In this document: positions 6,319 to 7,776 of the stretch, piece after piece
Position numbering within the stretch: position 1 is the first letter of the stretch
Layout: every line of letters starts with the position of its first letter
Source of the DNA: Holophagaceae bacterium UBA706
GTDB taxonomy: Bacteria; Acidobacteriota; Holophagae; Holophagales; Holophagaceae
Direction of reading: 5' to 3'
DNA length: 7,776 nucleotides
Assembly: GCA_002298155.1 (NCBI GenBank)
Contig: DBME01000296.1
Coordinates: 3,149 to 10,924 of the forward strand
Made by a program: the position numbers and the translations under genes
Notes under the pieces: generated by a model
Seen by the model: the letters and a program-made list of their open reading frames with translations, nothing else
What the model was told of the DNA's origin: nothing
The model's database searches: none

Positions 6319-7371
6319 TCAGGGGGCCTTGACCAGGATCGCCTCCGCCTCGGCCTCGGACAGCCCGTCCGTGAGGGGCATGGGCGTGGTGTTGCGCCAG
6401 ACCTTGGCCACCTTGACCGTGCCGTTGGACTCGTAGCCCACCGCCAGCACGTCCTTCCCCGACAGGGTGAGGCCGTTGACCACGGCCGCGGTCTTCCCGC
6501 CGGTGAGGGCGGTGGCCACGGCGTTCTTCCAGACCTTGGCCTGGCTCACGCCGCCGGTGGTCTCGAAGCCCCCGGCGTAGACGTCGGTGCCGGAGAGGAC
6601 CAGAGCGTTGGCCGCGGCCTGGGCGGTGCCGTCGGTGAGGGCGGTGGCGTGGCCGTTCTTCCAGACCTTGGCCACGTTCACCTTGCCATTGGATTCATAG
6701 CCGGCCACGTAGATGTCGGTGCCCGACACGGCGATCGCCCGGGCCGCGGAGATCCGGGTGCCGTCCGTGAGGGGGAACGCCGTGCCGTTCTTCCAGTACT
6801 TGGCCATGGGGACGCCCCCCACCCATTCGTCGCCGGCCACGTAGACGTCCGACCCCGACACGAAGATGGCCTCGGCGTGGGCCGGGCGCTGGCCGTCCGT
6901 GAGGGCGGTGGCGGTGCCGTTCTTCCAGACCTTGGCCACGTCGAAGTTCCCGTTGTTCTCGTAGCCCGCCACGTAGATGTCCTGGCTCGTCACCTGGAGG
7001 GCGTTGGCCGCGGCGAACTGGGACCCGTCCGTGAGGTTGGTGGCCGTGCCGTTCTTCCAGAGGGTGGCCACGGTGTTGGCGCCCTGGAACTGGATGCCCG
7101 CCGCGTAGACGTCCGCGCCGTTGACGGCCAGGGCGTAGGCGGAGGCGACCCGGGTGCCATCCGTGAGGGGAGTGGACTTGCCGTTGACCCAGACCTTGGC
7201 CACGCCGGTGGAGGCCTTGTTCTCATACCCCGCCACGTACACATCGCCGCCAGCCAGCGGGCCGCCGGTCCCGTAGTTGCGGGGGCCGCCCCCCGGCCCG
7301 CCGCAGCAAACCAGGAGGGCGAAGGACAGGGCGGCGATTCCCAGGCCGGCACGGAGGGGGTAGGTGGGCAT
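6319..7371 (-). CDS. Putative lipoprotein composed of seven 44-residue repeats (predicted beta-propeller-like)
   Basis: A 350-residue protein. Residues 1-21 are a hydrophobic signal segment ending at Cys22-Cys23 in the context ALLVCC, an imperfect lipobox. A short Gly/Pro-rich linker follows. From residue 43 to the C-terminus the protein is seven consecutive repeats, each exactly 44 residues with no insertions. The consensus runs D-(V/I)-Y-V-A-G-Y-E, then A-K-V-W-K-N-G, then A-L-T-D-G, then an Ala-rich A-x-A-(I/L) stretch and V-S-G. Alternating short strands with Gly/Asp turns in seven units suggest a seven-bladed beta-propeller; this is inferred, not demonstrated. No enzymatic motif is seen. 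The start ATG 7371 is preferred over in-frame ATGs at 7386 and 7392 because AAGGAG (7377-7382) sits five bases before it, directly ahead of the signal sequence. Probably a cell-surface or periplasmic binding protein; function unknown. It is the first gene of the lipoprotein-trpF pair. Confidence 0.85.
   Translation of the reverse strand: MPTYPLRAGLGIAALSFALLVCCGGPGGGPRNYGTGGPLAGGDVYVAGYENKASTGVAKVWVNGKSTPLTDGTRVASAYALAVNGADVYAAGIQFQGANTVATLWKNGTATNLTDGSQFAAANALQVTSQDIYVAGYENNGNFDVAKVWKNGTATALTDGQRPAHAEAIFVSGSDVYVAGDEWVGGVPMAKYWKNGTAFPLTDGTRISAARAIAVSGTDIYVAGYESNGKVNVAKVWKNGHATALTDGTAQAAANALVLSGTDVYAGGFETTGGVSQAKVWKNAVATALTGGKTAAVVNGLTLSGKDVLAVGYESNGTVKVAKVWRNTTPMPLTDGLSEAEAEAILVKAP
6322..7245 (-). 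repeat. Seven tandem in-frame 132-bp coding repeats
   Basis: The seven units of the lipoprotein gene are 7245-7114, 7113-6982, 6981-6850, 6849-6718, 6717-6586, 6585-6454 and 6453-6322. Each is exactly 132 bases. Stretches such as the one encoding AKVWKNG are nearly identical at the DNA level in several units, for example around 6526-6540, 6658-6672 and 6922-6936. Others, especially unit 6 and unit 7, are more diverged. This pattern fits stepwise internal duplication with purifying selection on unit length. Confidence 0.9.
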
Positions 7372-7402
7372 GGGAACTCCTTGCATGCTCATTAATAAAT
7401 AA

Positions 7403-7423
7403 ATTATACGCAGTCCCCGTCAA
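7403..7423 (-). promoter_or_regulatory. Candidate promoter elements for the lipoprotein-trpF genes
   Basis: Read leftwards, a perfect TATAAT (7408-7403) lies in an AT-rich patch about 32 bases ahead of the lipoprotein start. TTGACG (7423-7418) matches a -35 box at five of six positions, but is only nine bases from TATAAT. They do not form a standard pair. Either TATAAT works with a poor -35, or TTGACG works with the AT-rich sequence further downstream. Position relative to the gene and contrast with the GC-rich surroundings support promoter activity. Confidence 0.5.
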
Positions 7424-7643
7424 GACCCTCCCCATCCTCGACCTGACCTCCGCCAAGCCCGGCTGGCAAGGTGAGTGCCGATGCTCTTGGGCCAGGTCCA
7501 ATCATTGGAGGAATTACTTAATCTCTTTTCATTCCCGCTCCAGGGCCACCGAATGATCCATTCCCGGCCTCGGAAGGAATCCTTTTCAATCGACCCAGCA
7601 CCCAATGCCCCAACGCACTGAAATAGTTAAGAAACTGATCAAA

Positions 7644-7679
7644 CACAGAGTTTCGCAGAGGCGCAGAGGTTCGCCGAGG
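7644..7679. repeat. Short CGCAGAGG-type tandem repeat patch
   Basis: CGCAGAGG occurs twice in direct succession (7654-7661 and 7662-7669). It is flanked by CACAGAG (7644-7650) and by the related CGCCGAGG (7672-7679). Similar CAGAG-rich intergenic sequences recur in several bacterial genomes, so this may be one copy of a dispersed repeat; only one copy is in the window. Confidence 0.4.
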
Positions 7680-7725
7680 GGGTTTGCGAATCCTGCTCCG
7701 ACCCACTTCCGCATGGCTGCCCTGG

Positions 7726-7768
7726 CCCCGCCAAAGGCGGGGTCCCTGGCCTTCGGCCAGGGAGTTTT
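7726..7768 (+). terminator. Two adjacent strong hairpins with a short T-tract, terminator-like on the plus strand
   Basis: Hairpin one pairs CCCCGCC (7726-7732) with GGCGGGG (7736-7742) around AAA. Hairpin two pairs TCCCTGGCC (7743-7751) with GGCCAGGGA (7755-7763) around TTC and is followed by GTTTT (7764-7768). The T-tract only fits rightward transcription, yet no plus-strand gene precedes it in this window. It could instead be a palindromic intergenic element. A second copy of CCCTGGCC at 7720-7727 could pair with the same 3' arm, giving an alternative fold. Confidence 0.45.
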
Positions 7769-7776
7769 GACGACAT

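Larger units (their letters stand above)
7409..7776. other. Gene-poor intergenic stretch upstream of the lipoprotein gene
   Basis: About 370 bases with no convincing coding region on either strand. Short open frames here lack ribosome binding sites and recognisable products. GC content between about 7500 and 7660 is visibly lower than in the genes. The stretch contains a short tandem-repeat patch (7644-7679) and two adjacent hairpins (7726-7763), described separately. Confidence 0.6.

Noticed and set aside
6322..7245. Regular repeats suggesting a CRISPR array
   Set aside because: Units are 132 bases, in frame, diverged and wholly protein-coding, with no short identical repeats separated by unique spacers.
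7420..7706. Several 60-90 codon minus-strand open frames upstream of the lipoprotein gene
   Set aside because: They overlap one another in different frames, lack ribosome binding sites and resemble nothing known.
7642..7776. A 44-codon minus-strand frame beginning with ATG at 7776
   Set aside because: It runs through both hairpins and the repeat patch, has no visible ribosome binding site in the window and no recognisable product.

Overview
This is a compact, GC-rich (roughly two-thirds G+C) bacterial chromosome segment with tightly packed genes. Its products include an OmpA-type peptidoglycan-binding outer-membrane protein, a putative lipoprotein and a six-domain ribosomal protein S1, which points to a Gram-negative host. 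The overall style (a DUF4398-like plus OmpA protein, a stand-alone TrpF-like protein, high GC, degenerate NtrC-like proteins) would fit Acidobacteriota such as the Holophaga/Geothrix group. That assignment is an inference from gene content, not from any marker comparison.

Layout. Positions 1-1144 (minus strand): a PAQR/hemolysin III membrane protein (491-1144), followed after 5 bases by the start of a protein that runs off the left edge (485 to <1). The latter resembles a shrunken sigma-54 activator ATPase domain that has lost its Walker A lysine. Positions 1145-1367: a divergent intergenic region with an AT-rich patch and a GC-rich, hairpin-forming leader. Positions 1368-2747 (plus): a secreted OmpA-family protein with a DUF4398-like helical segment and a coiled coil. 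Positions 2768-7371 (minus, convergent with the OmpA gene): a four-gene series read right to left. It comprises a putative lipoprotein made of seven exact 44-residue repeats, a TrpF-like phosphoribosylanthranilate isomerase, ribosomal protein S1, and prephenate dehydrogenase TyrA. Positions 7372-7776 hold no convincing gene, but contain a strong -10-like box, a short tandem-repeat patch and two strong hairpins.

Function. rpsA lies between two aromatic amino acid genes (trpF-like upstream, tyrA downstream). An intrinsic terminator sits between rpsA and tyrA with its U-tract touching the tyrA ribosome binding site. Any tyrA transcript starting upstream must therefore read through it. A 23-codon open frame containing two Tyr codons lies just before it, so attenuation-type control of tyrA is possible but unproven.

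There is no phage, transposon, CRISPR array or obvious multi-gene defence or biosynthetic system here. The most unusual items are the sevenfold-repeat lipoprotein, the ATPase-dead-looking NtrC-like fragment, the TrpF with an altered substrate-site motif, and the tyrA leader.
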